A stretch of DNA of 64,000 nucleotides. Source: Alkalimonas collagenimarina (GTDB taxonomy: Bacteria > Pseudomonadota > Gammaproteobacteria > Enterobacterales > Alteromonadaceae). Positions 18,702 through 28,546 of the stretch are shown here, piece after piece (the first letter of the stretch is position 1; every line of letters starts with the position of its first letter). The stretch lies in contig NZ_JAUZVZ010000009.1 in assembly GCF_030717845.1 (NCBI RefSeq), positions 1 through 64,000 on the forward strand, given 5' to 3'. The notes below the pieces were generated by a model that did not search any database, was not told where the DNA came from, and saw nothing but the letters and a program-made list of their open reading frames with translations. Both the position numbers and the translations under genes were made by a program.

Positions 18702-19505
18702 TTATTTCTGGTATCCGCTTACACTATACCGCTGTTTGGTTTGAATACAATAGGCGGTTAACTGATTGCCCCAGACACATCCGGTATCCAATGCTTCAAC
18801 TTTTGGGTGCGGACAGTTGCCATTGAGCGCTGCCCAATGACCGACCAGTAAAGTCGTTTCGCTGTTTCGCGGCCAAAAATCATACCACGGCAACAAAGCG
18901 CCATGGTGTTGTGGTGCCCCTTTATTGGTGAGTTCTAATGCTCCATCTGCACGACACAGTCGCATTCGAGTTAATGCATTAATGGTGAAACGCCATTGCT
19001 CCGCTGGGGATTGAGCATCTTGCCAGCGCGCTGGTTCATTGCCATACATCTCGCGGCACAACTGCTCTGGATTTCTTTTTAGGAGAGAAGAGATACACTC
19101 TGCATGTTGCATGGCTTCTGACCTGCTCCACCCTGGTGGAATACCCGCATGCACCATCAATACAGTTTCCGTTGGGCTATGAATGAGCGGTTGTTGGCAG
19201 AGCCACTCAATGAAGCTGGCGTAATCAGGGTGGCTTTGTAACACTTGCAATTGATCGGTTGCTTTAACCCGGCCATAACCATAAAAACTGGCAATCAGGT
19301 TTAAGTCATGGTTGCCAAGAACTGTGATGGCGGTGGCCCCGAGGCTGCGGATAAAATGCAGGGTCTCAAGTGATTTTGGGCCTCGTGCGATCAAGTCACC
19401 GCAAAGCCATAATTGATCATCTGCTTGATTGAATTTAATTTTCTCCAGCAGGAGCTGCAATTCATCATAGCAACCCTGAATATCGCCTATTGCGTAGGTA
19501 GCCAT
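18702..19505 (-). CDS. apaH: diadenosine tetraphosphatase ApaH
   Basis: Symmetrical Ap4A hydrolase, also able to remove Np4 caps from RNA. The 267-residue metallophosphatase has GDIQGC (7-12), GDLIARGP (36-43) and GNHD (64-67), the PPP-family metal-binding motifs in their ApaH form. It is the last gene of lptD-surA-pdxA-rsmA-apaG-apaH, nine bases after apaG. Confidence 0.95.
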   Translation of the reverse strand: MATYAIGDIQGCYDELQLLLEKIKFNQADDQLWLCGDLIARGPKSLETLHFIRSLGATAITVLGNHDLNLIASFYGYGRVKATDQLQVLQSHPDYASFIEWLCQQPLIHSPTETVLMVHAGIPPGWSRSEAMQHAECISSLLKRNPEQLCREMYGNEPARWQDAQSPAEQWRFTINALTRMRLCRADGALELTNKGAPQHHGALLPWYDFWPRNSETTLLVGHWAALNGNCPHPKVEALDTGCVWGNQLTAYCIQTKQRYSVSGYQK

Positions 19506-19514
19506 CAGAGTGAT

Positions 19515-19904
19515 TTAATTTAAAATATTAGGAATAGCAAGCCGGAACAGTGGGATATCCACTTTAAACTCCTGTGGCTGATCAGCCTGGGTGCTGCTTT
19601 TCATCACATAATGGCCCTGCATGGTGCCAACTGGCGTATCTAATACGGCGCCACTGGTGTAGCTGAAGTGTTCATTGGGAGCTAATGTTGGTTTTTCACC
19701 AACGACACCCTCACCATCAACTTCAACTTGCTGGCCATTAGCATCGCTAATTAACCAGTGTCGTCGAAGCAGCTGAACGGTATGCTCCCCTTTATTGTGA
19801 ATGCGAATGGTATAAGCAAAGACATATCTGTTTTGCTCAGGATCCGATTGAGCACTGACATAAAACGTTTCGGTTTCAATTTCAATCGCTGTTGACATGG
19901 TCAT
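19515..19904 (-). CDS. apaG: ApaG
   Basis: Small beta-sandwich protein (129 residues) of the ApaG/DUF525 family; its biochemical role remains unclear. Conserved features are [26 protein letters not shown] and [10 protein letters not shown]. Start chosen at 19904 because its ATG overlaps the rsmA stop as ATGA, the usual coupling here; a second ATG at 19898 is also possible. The open frame continues upstream inside rsmA but is not real coding there. Confidence 0.93.
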   Translation of the reverse strand: MTMSTAIEIETETFYVSAQSDPEQNRYVFAYTIRIHNKGEHTVQLLRRHWLISDANGQQVEVDGEGVVGEKPTLAPNEHFSYTSGAVLDTPVGTMQGHYVMKSSTQADQPQEFKVDIPLFRLAIPNILN

Positions 19905-20716
19905 GAATTTTGGTCCTGTTGCGTTTTTAGCCACTGAGCAATACGGATAAAGTCGGTGACTGACAATTGTTCTGCCCGCTGTCCCGGATCGAGCTGCAAA
20001 GCGAGCAACTGCTCTGCTGTCGCAATATTGGCTAAGCAATTACGCAAGGTTTTCCTTCGCTGATTGAACGCTTCTAAACAGACGTGATTCAAAAGGTGGA
20101 CAGGGACGACTTCATGTTCTGGTCGCTGTTTTGGAATTAACCGAACCACTGCTGAGTCTACTTTTGGAGCCGGTTTGAAAGCGCCGGGACCGACTTCTAC
20201 AACAGGCATTGCATCGCAATAATACTGCGTCATCACACTCAGACGACCAAAGGTTTTGCTGCCAGGCCCGGCAGTCATACGCTGCACTACTTCTTTTTGC
20301 AGCATAAAGTGCATATTCTCGATGTGAGCGCAGTAACGAAATAAATGAAACAAAAGTGGTGTGGAAATATTGTACGGCAAATTACCAAATAGTTTAAGTT
20401 TTTGGCCGGGTTTGACCAGTTGGCCAAAATCATACTTCATGGCATCGGTTTGAATGATGGTGAGCTTGTTGGCCATCGTTGGGTGCTGCTGCAGTCGGGC
20501 TGCGAGATCGCGGTCTAGCTCTATCACCGTTAGATGATCCGTCAGCTCAGCGACTGGCTCCGTGATAGCACCGAGCCCGGGCCCGATTTCAATGAGGTTT
20601 TCGCCTGGTTGCGGGCGTATGGCCTTGACGATGCGTCCTATCACCACAGGATCGTGTAAAAAATTCTGGCCAAAACGTTTTCTGGCTTTATGTTCTGCTG
20701 GGGAGTGGGCCTTCAT
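19901..20716 (-). CDS. rsmA: 16S rRNA dimethyladenosine transferase RsmA (KsgA)
   Basis: Dimethylates A1518 and A1519 in helix 45 of 16S rRNA during 30S maturation. From Met at 20716 the protein is 271 residues and begins [20 protein letters not shown], the conserved N-terminus. It has SAM motif I EIGPGLGA (43-50), GNLPYNIS (motif IV) and the C-terminal helical domain. The ATG is one base after the pdxA stop and the stop overlaps apaG, so it is translationally coupled on both sides. Confidence 0.96.
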   Translation of the reverse strand: MKAHSPAEHKARKRFGQNFLHDPVVIGRIVKAIRPQPGENLIEIGPGLGAITEPVAELTDHLTVIELDRDLAARLQQHPTMANKLTIIQTDAMKYDFGQLVKPGQKLKLFGNLPYNISTPLLFHLFRYCAHIENMHFMLQKEVVQRMTAGPGSKTFGRLSVMTQYYCDAMPVVEVGPGAFKPAPKVDSAVVRLIPKQRPEHEVVPVHLLNHVCLEAFNQRRKTLRNCLANIATAEQLLALQLDPGQRAEQLSVTDFIRIAQWLKTQQDQNS

Positions 20717-20717
20717 G

Positions 20718-21719
20718 TTAAGGTTTCCGTTGAGGCATGCTGGTGACTTTGCAGAGTTGGATCGCTTGTTCAACTGCATGCAATAAACTGCCTGGGTCGG
20801 CTTGGCCGGTACCGGCAAGATCCAATGCAGTGCCGTGATCGACTGAAGTACGTATGAGTGGCAACCCGAGGCTGATATTGACGGATTTACCAAAACCCAT
20901 GTGTTTCAGTACAGGTAGCCCCTGATCATGGTACATCGCTAATACAGCGTCGGCATCATTTAGGTATTTGGGTTGAAACAAGGTATCGGCAGGCAGTGGG
21001 CCAATCAGATCCATACCCTGAGCGCGTAATGCATCCATGGTTGGTATCATCACATCAAGTTCTTCCCGGCCCAGATGGCCATTCTCACCAGCATGGGGGT
21101 TGAGGCCGCAGACGTATATACGTGGTTGGGCGATACCAAACTTATGCTGCAAGTCTTGATGCAGTACTTGCAACACCACTTGCAGTCGTTCGGCAGTAAT
21201 TGCTTTAGCGACATAAGCCAAAGGAATATGGGTGGTTGCCAGAGCTACCCGTAAGCCTTCCGTTGCCAACATCATCACCACATGGCTACTATTGCATTGG
21301 TGGGCAAAAAACTCGGTGTGTCCGCTAAAAGGGATACCCGCCTGATTAATAATGCCCTTATGGACCGGACCGGTGACAATAGCGTCAAATTTGCCCGCAA
21401 TAGTGTGCTCGCCAGCGAAACGTAATGTCTCAACCACATAAGGCCCATTGGCTTCATTCAGTTGGCCAGACAATACTGCCTCGGCGGTGCTGAAGTGAGC
21501 GAGGGTTAACGTACCTGCTCGTTGTGGCTGAGCCGGCTGCGTTGGTTGGTAAGGCAAAAGCTTAATGTGCAGACCTAACTGCCGGGCGCGTTGCTGGAGC
21601 ATTTCGCCATCTCCGCACACGACCAACTCAACGGGCCAATCCTGACGGGCCAGTTGCAGAATCAAATCTGGGCCGATACCCGCAGGCTCGCCTGGCGTTA
21701 TGCCTATGCGCAGTGTCAT
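20718..21719 (-). CDS. pdxA: 4-hydroxythreonine-4-phosphate dehydrogenase PdxA
   Basis: NAD-dependent enzyme of the DXP-dependent vitamin B6 pathway. The 333-residue protein starts [19 protein letters not shown], typical of PdxA; a TTG one codon upstream is disregarded. Metal-binding histidines lie in [17 protein letters not shown] and [11 protein letters not shown]. It lies three bases after surA and one base before rsmA. Confidence 0.96.
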   Translation of the reverse strand: MTLRIGITPGEPAGIGPDLILQLARQDWPVELVVCGDGEMLQQRARQLGLHIKLLPYQPTQPAQPQRAGTLTLAHFSTAEAVLSGQLNEANGPYVVETLRFAGEHTIAGKFDAIVTGPVHKGIINQAGIPFSGHTEFFAHQCNSSHVVMMLATEGLRVALATTHIPLAYVAKAITAERLQVVLQVLHQDLQHKFGIAQPRIYVCGLNPHAGENGHLGREELDVMIPTMDALRAQGMDLIGPLPADTLFQPKYLNDADAVLAMYHDQGLPVLKHMGFGKSVNISLGLPLIRTSVDHGTALDLAGTGQADPGSLLHAVEQAIQLCKVTSMPQRKP

Positions 21720-21722
21720 CAA

Positions 21723-23009
21723 TTACTCCACAACTTCCACATAGGCTTCATCACGTAATTCACGGAGGAAATTGCTGGTTTCTTCGTTAAATCGACGATT
21801 GAATATCATGCGATAAATTTGCTCGCGCTGATTTTCTGCCGTTGCATCCACGGAGCGCCGATCAAGCAATTGCACAATATGCCAGCCGTGCTGAGTTCTG
21901 AATGGTTCACTCAGCTCATCGATATCCAGACGCCGCAGCGTATCACGGAATTCTGGTACATAAATTTCAGGGTCGGCCCATCCCAGATCACCACCATTGT
22001 TGCGTGAGCCTGGATCTTCGGAATGTTCTTTCGCAAAGGCGGCAAAATCAGCATTACCATTACGGAACTCGCGGCCAAATCGGGCCAGCGTTTCTCGAGC
22101 ACGCTCTTCACTTAGGATAATCGAGGGGCGAATAAGTACGTGACGCGCTCTGACTTCCTGAATTTCAGTGACATTTTCTCCCCGAATATCAAAGATGGTC
22201 AGAATGTGAAAGCCTGCACCTGAGCGTAACGGGCCAATCAAATCACCGCGACGTTTATCCCGGATTGCTTCTGCAAACAAGGTCGGCATTTCATTGATGT
22301 TCATCCATCCCATATCACCGCCTTCCAGCGCACGGCTGCCTGATGACGAGGTTAAGGCTTGCTGGCGGAAGTCACTGCCTTCTTTCAGCAGTTTCAACAC
22401 GGCTTCAGCACGATCTCGAGCACTGTCGATATCATCCGTTGTCGCCTGACTAGGTAAGCCAATCAAAATGTGGCCAATATTGTATTGCTCATTCGTGGCG
22501 CCTTGCTCCTGCATAACACGCAACAAGCTCTCTACCTCTTGCGGGCTGATATAAATACGACGTTGAACACTATTTCGTAATACTTCATTGGTGGTGATTT
22601 CTTCTCGTAACCGTTCACGGAAAGTCTGGTAGCTGCCTTCTTCAGCAACGACTTGTTGACGGAACTGCTCCAGCGTCATGCCTTCACCTGAAGCAATGCT
22701 TTGAATGGTTTGATCCAACTGAGAGTCACTGATTTGAAGGCCCATCCGGTCAGCCATTTGCATTTGCAAGCTGGTGTTAATTAGACGATCTAATGCCTGT
22801 ACCCGCAAGACATCATCTGATGGCAAACTTTGCCCCTGAGCAACAGCATTTCGTTTGACTCGTTTTACAACCTCTTCGACCTCAGATTTTAAAACCACAC
22901 CACTATCAACGATAGCGGCAATGCGATCGACTTCTTGTTCGTTAGCAAAGGCCGTTGGTAAGCTTTGTAACAACATGCAGCTGAGAATAATACACGAAAA
23001 TAACTTCAT
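21723..23009 (-). CDS. surA: periplasmic chaperone/peptidyl-prolyl isomerase SurA
   Basis: Delivers unfolded outer-membrane proteins to the BAM complex. The 428-residue protein has a signal peptide (cleaved after AFA near 22), an N-terminal chaperone region beginning DRIAAIVDSGVVLKSEV, two parvulin domains (starting near YNIGHILIG and RARHVLIR) and a short C-terminal helix. Second gene in the operon, 11 bases after lptD, one of its main client proteins. Confidence 0.96.
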   Translation of the reverse strand: MKLFSCIILSCMLLQSLPTAFANEQEVDRIAAIVDSGVVLKSEVEEVVKRVKRNAVAQGQSLPSDDVLRVQALDRLINTSLQMQMADRMGLQISDSQLDQTIQSIASGEGMTLEQFRQQVVAEEGSYQTFRERLREEITTNEVLRNSVQRRIYISPQEVESLLRVMQEQGATNEQYNIGHILIGLPSQATTDDIDSARDRAEAVLKLLKEGSDFRQQALTSSSGSRALEGGDMGWMNINEMPTLFAEAIRDKRRGDLIGPLRSGAGFHILTIFDIRGENVTEIQEVRARHVLIRPSIILSEERARETLARFGREFRNGNADFAAFAKEHSEDPGSRNNGGDLGWADPEIYVPEFRDTLRRLDIDELSEPFRTQHGWHIVQLLDRRSVDATAENQREQIYRMIFNRRFNEETSNFLRELRDEAYVEVVE

Positions 23010-23020
23010 AAATTCCTACA

Positions 23021-25300
23021 CTAATTATTTAATAAATATGGACGTCGATAGCTGAAGATGCCATTTGATAACATGTCTGTGACGGCAAAACCAGCTTTAT
23101 CGCCAAAGCCTTTTAGGACAAATTGTAATGAAATTCCGTTGTCGAAGGTACTCGGAATATTCAAATCTGTAGGGTTGCGGGTCAGATCCGTCGCGATTTG
23201 TCTGCGCGCAACCAGTCGAATGGCCCAGCAACAGGATTCGTACTGAATGCCAAAATGAGCTTCCATCATCTGACTATGGTTCAAGTCGTAATAATAGCTG
23301 CCGAACAGTTGCCAGTGATCCGCGACAGGTTGCGTACCAAGCAGACCGATTTGGCTTATTTCGTAATCTGAGACCGCTTGGCTGTAACGATGGTTCAATT
23401 GAAACAGTGTTTTATCACTGCCACGATAATCGAGTGTGACGTTACTTTTGATTAAGTTGCGGTTATCGCTATCGTATTGCACCCCGGCACTGACAAACCA
23501 GCGACGATGCCATTGCCACATAGACTCCGCCGCCAACATTGATTCAATATCCGTTAGGCTTTGCTGAAACGGGTCTTGCAACTCGGTGGGGGAGGTAATA
23601 AAAAATATTTGCCCCAGACTAAAACGAAACTGCTCTCTATCGTTCGCATCGTAAATGCGGCTGGTCGCACCCAATGTCAGCTGGTTTGCTTCATTGATTC
23701 TGTCCAGCCCAGAAAAACGATTTTCCCGGAATAAACCAAAGTAATCATCTTGCAAGCGTGTGGTATCAAACAGTCCAATCTCTGATTGTGAGCGGTGGGG
23801 AATGTACAAATACTGCAGTTGAGGCTCGAAGGTTTGTACCTTCAGCTCCCCTTGCTGTTCCAATGAGCGTTCAAAGTTTAATTGGCCTCGCAGGCGAAGC
23901 TTTGGCATGGTGCGTTGTATAGTTTGCGTTTGGTCCTGTTGAAGCTGATCACTATTTTGCTGATAACGTGTATGCATCAGGCTGGCCTCAGCCATAAACT
24001 CCATCGCCGGCGAGATGAAGGGCAAGCGAACGGTTGGTTCAATATGAGCTCTATGAGCTGAATGGATGAGCGCCTGATCATTGCGGAAATAAGCATACTG
24101 AGCTTGCCAGTCAAACTCCAGCCCTGCTAGCAAAGGAATAGGTTCTGCGGAGCGTACATCGACCACAGGCAAGGCGGCATAGGCTTTATCATAATTACCT
24201 AATACGGTGAAGTCTTGCAGTTGCAGGCTGGCGAATACATCGTCGCCATAGTAAGTGATGTTGCCTTGCTTGAGTAACTGGGTATCACTCTGGTTCATGT
24301 AATCTGAACCCAGATCGGTAAGGTAAGCATCATCACTGATGTCAGTTACATCCAAGGTGCCTCGCCAGCGAGGGGTGAAATCACTGCGTTGGTTGTAATG
24401 ACCAAGGTAGCGCTGAGTCAGCTCTGGTCTTTCACGATCTTTTTGCATGTACTCTAGATGGAGCAAGCCTTGATGATCTTCGGTCAGGTAACGAAACTCG
24501 GATTTAAGTTGATAGCCTCGATTGGTCATTACTCGAGGGGTCAATGTTAGATCATAGTTTTCTGCCAGATTGAAATAGTAAGGCAGCTCCAGGTCAACGC
24601 CGAGCCGCTGCGAACTACCGACGTTTGGCAGTAACAAGCCGGATTTACGCTCTTCAGTAATAGGAAACGACAAATAGGGCAAATACAGCACCGGTATATC
24701 ACGTACTTTGAATACGGTATGCCAGGCTTGTCCCCATCCTTCATCTGCATTGAGTTTGATTTCATTCGCATGCAATGCCCAGCTATTATCCCCAATGGGA
24801 CAAGCGGTGAAGCTGGCGTCACTAAGCTGTAGTGAGGTTTCTGACGCCAGTAAGATATCGGCAGCGCCTCGTCCAGACTGCGTGGCTAATTGATAATCCG
24901 CCTGAGAGAGCTCGACACGATTTTGTTGAAGGTTGGCTACGAACTTTTGGCTGCGGACAGCCAGAGCGGGACTGAAGTAGCTAATGCCACCATCGGCCAG
25001 AATAATTTGTTCTGACTGACTAAAGCTTGCTTGAGGTGCTTGCAATAGCGTATCGCTATAGCTGACCTGAACATTGCCAAAAAATCTGGCTTGCTGGTTA
25101 TTGTTCAGCTCAAGACCATCCGCATCAATAAAAACCTGCGAGCCATCTTGATCCAGCTCAGTCAGTGCAACGGGGTAAGGCGTGGTTGGATAGCAATTAT
25201 CAATCATTGCATTATCTGCAACAATATTGGCAGTGGCTGCGACAGCATTGGCAGTAGCCATCAGGCACACAAAAGCAAAATTGGTCAACCGAAACGTCAT
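23021..25300 (-). CDS. lptD: LPS-assembly protein LptD
   Basis: Outer-membrane beta-barrel that, with LptE, inserts lipopolysaccharide in the outer leaflet. The 759-residue precursor has a signal peptide, an N-terminal OstA beta-jellyroll (about 50-190) and a C-terminal barrel. Four cysteines match the essential disulfide pattern of E. coli LptD: C36, C167 and the adjacent pair C690-C691. Start at 25300 follows AAGG. First gene of the operon; divergent from djlA. Confidence 0.95.
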   Translation of the reverse strand: MTFRLTNFAFVCLMATANAVAATANIVADNAMIDNCYPTTPYPVALTELDQDGSQVFIDADGLELNNNQQARFFGNVQVSYSDTLLQAPQASFSQSEQIILADGGISYFSPALAVRSQKFVANLQQNRVELSQADYQLATQSGRGAADILLASETSLQLSDASFTACPIGDNSWALHANEIKLNADEGWGQAWHTVFKVRDIPVLYLPYLSFPITEERKSGLLLPNVGSSQRLGVDLELPYYFNLAENYDLTLTPRVMTNRGYQLKSEFRYLTEDHQGLLHLEYMQKDRERPELTQRYLGHYNQRSDFTPRWRGTLDVTDISDDAYLTDLGSDYMNQSDTQLLKQGNITYYGDDVFASLQLQDFTVLGNYDKAYAALPVVDVRSAEPIPLLAGLEFDWQAQYAYFRNDQALIHSAHRAHIEPTVRLPFISPAMEFMAEASLMHTRYQQNSDQLQQDQTQTIQRTMPKLRLRGQLNFERSLEQQGELKVQTFEPQLQYLYIPHRSQSEIGLFDTTRLQDDYFGLFRENRFSGLDRINEANQLTLGATSRIYDANDREQFRFSLGQIFFITSPTELQDPFQQSLTDIESMLAAESMWQWHRRWFVSAGVQYDSDNRNLIKSNVTLDYRGSDKTLFQLNHRYSQAVSDYEISQIGLLGTQPVADHWQLFGSYYYDLNHSQMMEAHFGIQYESCCWAIRLVARRQIATDLTRNPTDLNIPSTFDNGISLQFVLKGFGDKAGFAVTDMLSNGIFSYRRPYLLNN

Positions 25301-25447
25301 GCGCCTTATAAACCTTGAAAATTGTACTGTTAATGAGGATTTATAATAAACGGCTATGATAAAGCAATTTGCCGGCTGCCGCTACGCTGTTATGGCCGGT
25401 AATGCTGGATCTTTCCCCTTATCGGTGCTGGTGCCAGCCGTTTTGAC

Positions 25448-25456
25448 TGTTATAAT
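25448..25456 (+). promoter_or_regulatory. extended -10 promoter for djlA
   Basis: TGTTATAAT is a perfect extended -10 (TGnTATAAT). The -35 at 17 bases (CTGGTG) is weak. It lies 82 bases before the djlA start. Confidence 0.6.
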
Positions 25457-25537
25457 GGCCGCTCGATTCTTGGGGTGAACCAGAGTTTGTTGACAGCTCT
25501 GATGAATTTGCCAGATTAACTGCTGGAGCGTGTTTGG

Positions 25538-26350
25538 GTGTGGGGTAAAATTCTCGGCGCTTTATTTGGGCTGGCAATACTAAGGCTACCCGGACTATTC
25601 ATTGGTTTGTTGTTAGGGCATTGGTTCGACCAAGCTTTGCGGCAACGCTTTGAGCGCCGGGGTGGATTTCAGGGACTGTTTCATAGTCATAAAGAAGCTC
25701 AAGGCGTTTTTATGTATAGCACCTTTGCTGTGATGGGCCATTTGGCGAAATCTACGGGTGTGGTGACACAGGCGCATATTCGTCAAGCACAACACTTTAT
25801 GACTCAGCTGGGCTTAACAGTGCAGCAGCAAAAAGAAGCCCAGAACGCATTCCGTGATGGCAAAGCCTCAGCGTTTCCCTGGCAGCAACAGCTGGCTGAT
25901 TTAAAAATGGCCTACCTCAACCGCCCGGATGTGCTGATGCTGTTTATGGAGATTCAGATGAGTATTGCCTTAGTCGATGGGCAGTTGACCAGGCAACAGC
26001 GGCAGATCCTAACTCGGATCGCTGAGTTATTGGATTTTTCACCACTGCAGTTTGAACAGATACTGGGCCGTTATGAAGCCGAAGCACGTTTTCAACACCG
26101 GCGGCATCATGGTAGCCATTCTGCACAAAGGCCACAACGTAGCTTGGCTGATGCCTATGCCTTGCTTGGTACACAAGAAGGTTGTACCGATCAACAGTTA
26201 AAGAAAGCGTACAAACGGCAAATGGCACAACATCACCCAGACAAGTTAGTCGCTCAGGGCATGCCACCCGAGATGCAGGAGCTGGCTAACCAAAAAACAC
26301 AAGAAATCCAAGCCGCATATGAGTTGATCAAGCAGCAGCGCGGACTTTGA
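25538..26350 (+). CDS. djlA: membrane-anchored DnaJ-like co-chaperone DjlA
   Basis: Type III J-protein that stimulates DnaK and is anchored in the inner membrane. The 270-residue protein begins at GTG 25538 (GGAG nine bases upstream). One N-terminal Gly-rich membrane helix (about 5-27, with GLLLGHWFD) is followed by a TerB-like central domain (about 55-175) and a C-terminal J domain with HPD in QHHPDKLVAQG. Divergent from lptD as in E. coli. Confidence 0.94.
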   Translation: MWGKILGALFGLAILRLPGLFIGLLLGHWFDQALRQRFERRGGFQGLFHSHKEAQGVFMYSTFAVMGHLAKSTGVVTQAHIRQAQHFMTQLGLTVQQQKEAQNAFRDGKASAFPWQQQLADLKMAYLNRPDVLMLFMEIQMSIALVDGQLTRQQRQILTRIAELLDFSPLQFEQILGRYEAEARFQHRRHHGSHSAQRPQRSLADAYALLGTQEGCTDQQLKKAYKRQMAQHHPDKLVAQGMPPEMQELANQKTQEIQAAYELIKQQRGL

Positions 26351-26408
26351 ATACAACTCTCTTTCGCTTCGTAAGCTCAAAACGAATATTAGCAAAGGTT
26401 ACCTATAT

Positions 26409-27239
26409 ATGCAGTTAGATTATGCCTGGTTTCAGCGTCTACAACAGATCGAGCAGAGCCGCTACTTCCAGGGTTTTGTTATTGCCGTTATTGTGATTGC
26501 TGCCTTGACGGTCGGCGCCAAAACGTATCGCTTACCCTTGTGGGTCGAGCAAGGCATCGGTGTCCTCGACATTGCCATCACGTTTTTTTTCCTATTTGAA
26601 ATCACCATCCGCTTTTTATCGGCTGAACAGAAAAAACGCTTTTTTCACGATGGCTGGAATGTGTTTGATACCTTTATTGTGGTCGCCAGCTTAGTCCCGT
26701 TACCGGATAGCGAAATGGTGGTGATTGGACGCCTGCTTCGTGTGTTGCGAGTCCTACGTTTGGTCTCCATTGTACCTGAGCTTCGCTTTCTGATTAATGC
26801 GCTACTCAAAGCAATCCCCAAAATGGGCTACATTGCTTTGCTGATGTTTATTATTTTTTATATCTTTGCAGCGGTTGGCTCTATCTTTTTTGCCAAAATC
26901 GATGAGTTTCTCTGGGGAGACATCGCCATCTCTATGTTGACTTTGTTTCGGGTGGCGACCTTTGAGGATTGGACCGATGTAATGTACGACACCATGGAAG
27001 TATATCCACTGAGCTGGATTTACTACATTGTGTTTATCTTTTTAACCACCTTTATCTTTCTCAATATGATGGTCGGTGTCATTCTGGAGATCATGACCAA
27101 TGAAACACGTAAAGAAGACCATCAGCAACAAGAAGAGCATCATGATGAGCTGCTGCATCAATTGCAATTGCTGCAGCAGCAAGTCGCCAGATTAAATAAC
27201 CGTATGGATCAACAGCAGGATAAAACAGACGATTCTTGA
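26409..27239 (+). CDS. voltage-gated ion channel, NaChBac-type with TFEDWTD filter
   Basis: A 276-residue six-helix cation channel of the bacterial voltage-gated family (functional unit a tetramer). The voltage sensor S4 carries Arg at every third position: R108, R111, R114, R117. S5, pore helix and S6 follow (S6 with FLNMMVGVILE). The selectivity filter is TFEDWTD at 184-190; NaChBac/NavAb sodium channels have TLESW. The last about 45 residues form a Gln/His/Glu-rich cytoplasmic coiled coil, as in the family. Extra acidic residues in the filter could favour divalent ions (inference, see findings). It stands between djlA and a convergent lipoprotein gene that it overlaps by 31 bases. Not present at this position in E. 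coli. Confidence 0.88.
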   Translation: MQLDYAWFQRLQQIEQSRYFQGFVIAVIVIAALTVGAKTYRLPLWVEQGIGVLDIAITFFFLFEITIRFLSAEQKKRFFHDGWNVFDTFIVVASLVPLPDSEMVVIGRLLRVLRVLRLVSIVPELRFLINALLKAIPKMGYIALLMFIIFYIFAAVGSIFFAKIDEFLWGDIAISMLTLFRVATFEDWTDVMYDTMEVYPLSWIYYIVFIFLTTFIFLNMMVGVILEIMTNETRKEDHQQQEEHHDELLHQLQLLQQQVARLNNRMDQQQDKTDDS

Positions 27240-27631
27240 ACTGGCTCAGTTGCTGCCGGGAGCAAGTAATTATCAAAAGTGAAGACTTCGACCTGATCCA
27301 GATTGACCTTACGATAGCCTTGTGCTTCATCCAGAATTTCCACCTGACTGGTCAATTCGGTAATAGAGCAATTATAGGTCGGCAAAATTTCTGCTAAGTA
27401 GCGAGCCATCGATCGTAACTGAGCGCTGGCTGCCAGTCGCTTCGTTTCGGCTTCGTCTTTACAAACGTGAGCGCTTTCAACCAATACCATGGTGGTGCCA
27501 ATCAACGAAACTGGTTCCTCTATCAGAGGTGGAGGAGGAGGTGCTTGGTGAACGATCGGCGGTGGGGAGGAGCACGCTTGCAGTAACCCGAGGGTGATTA
27601 ATGACAGTACTACACGGTTTTTAGTGGTCAT
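27209..27631 (-). CDS. hypothetical proline-rich lipoprotein
   Basis: A 140-residue protein with a lipoprotein signal (lipobox LLQAC, Cys at 20) followed by a Pro-rich stretch and about 100 residues with no family I recognise. Three further cysteines occur, in VCKDE, YNCSI and the terminal SCC. Start at 27631 follows CGGAA; the frame extends ten codons upstream without a signal-like N-terminus. The 3' end overlaps the convergent ion-channel gene by 31 bases, so the C-terminal codons are antisense to that gene. No function assigned. Confidence 0.65.
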   Translation of the reverse strand: MTTKNRVVLSLITLGLLQACSSPPPIVHQAPPPPPLIEEPVSLIGTTMVLVESAHVCKDEAETKRLAASAQLRSMARYLAEILPTYNCSITELTSQVEILDEAQGYRKVNLDQVEVFTFDNYLLPAATEPVQESSVLSCC

Positions 27632-27678
27632 AGTAAATTCCGAAGTCAGAAAGTTGATCATGGCCTGTTATCGATTGA

Positions 27679-28440
27679 TTATAACCCCAAATAACTCAGC
27701 CAGCCATAGACTTCCTTCATCATTAGGTATTGTGTAGTCTCGAGCTCGGCATAACCGGTTAATAAGCGTTGGCGGTACAGTAAGTTTGCATTTTTCCGAC
27801 TCCATCGCTGACGCTCAAGTAAGGTACTCTCAATGTGACGATGATCCAGTAGATGCGCTATATCCAACGTTGGGATAGCCAGAGCGCCAATACGTTGGGC
27901 CAGCTCGCGATTTGACACTGGATCAGCCTCATAACTACTGACTAAGATAAGCGCATCTACAGGTCTGGACATACTGTGCCAGTCAAACTGAGTGAGTAAA
28001 TTGGCACTCGAACCTTGCGCCAAAATGACGACATGACCTGCGGGCATATCATCATAATCTAATAACTGATTAAACCGTTGTTGTAAGGCTTCGCTTTTGC
28101 TTTCGTCATCATGCGCTAAGGTGGGGGGCATCATGGCAATGGTATGCCAACCTAAGTCGTTAAATTGCTGTCGTAAGAAGTTCAGTTGCCGTGGAGTAGC
28201 TGGGTGCAAAGAGCTATCAGGAATGAGGATTAGCGTGCCTTTTTCAAAGGCAGTCATTGCCGGGCGATGCAAAATAGTGAAGTTATCTTGTTCGCTATCA
28301 AGATGCTGAAACTCCCACTCTGGTAATTGCCGCTGCAAATCGAGCATTAATTGCTGCTCGCTGGCATATGCCTGACCAGAAAAGAGAGAAATGAGTAGTA
28401 GAAAGAAAAACGTGGTGGCATGGTGCCAAAAGCGATGCAT
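27679..28440 (-). CDS. DUF3530-family secreted alpha/beta-hydrolase-like protein
   Basis: A 253-residue protein with a signal peptide (cleavage near YAS-EQ, residue 27). The order of hydrophobic strands (GTLILIPDSS, GWHTIAMMPP, GHVVILAQGSSANLL, DALILVSSY) is that of an alpha/beta-hydrolase and fits the DUF3530 family of gammaproteobacteria. The nucleophile elbow reads QGSSA, not a full GxSxG, so activity is uncertain. An AAGGGG ribosome-binding site precedes the start. It lies 47 bases upstream of the lipoprotein gene on the same strand. Function unknown. Confidence 0.7.
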   Translation of the reverse strand: MHRFWHHATTFFFLLLISLFSGQAYASEQQLMLDLQRQLPEWEFQHLDSEQDNFTILHRPAMTAFEKGTLILIPDSSLHPATPRQLNFLRQQFNDLGWHTIAMMPPTLAHDDESKSEALQQRFNQLLDYDDMPAGHVVILAQGSSANLLTQFDWHSMSRPVDALILVSSYEADPVSNRELAQRIGALAIPTLDIAHLLDHRHIESTLLERQRWSRKNANLLYRQRLLTGYAELETTQYLMMKEVYGWLSYLGL

Positions 28441-28492
28441 GGGGACCCCTTTTCTATCCTCTTAATTCTAGGGTATCGGCCATGATTTCCAA

Positions 28493-28529
28493 AGCTGAAA
28501 AAAATAAAGCCGCATAGCGCGGCTTTATT
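28493..28529 (-). terminator. intrinsic terminator of the OmpA-family gene
   Basis: Read on the minus strand: AATAAAGCCGC, loop, GCGGCTTTATT and a run of T. Perfect 11-base stem just downstream of the OmpA-family gene. Confidence 0.88.
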
Positions 28530-28546
28530 GCAGAACAGACGTTGAA

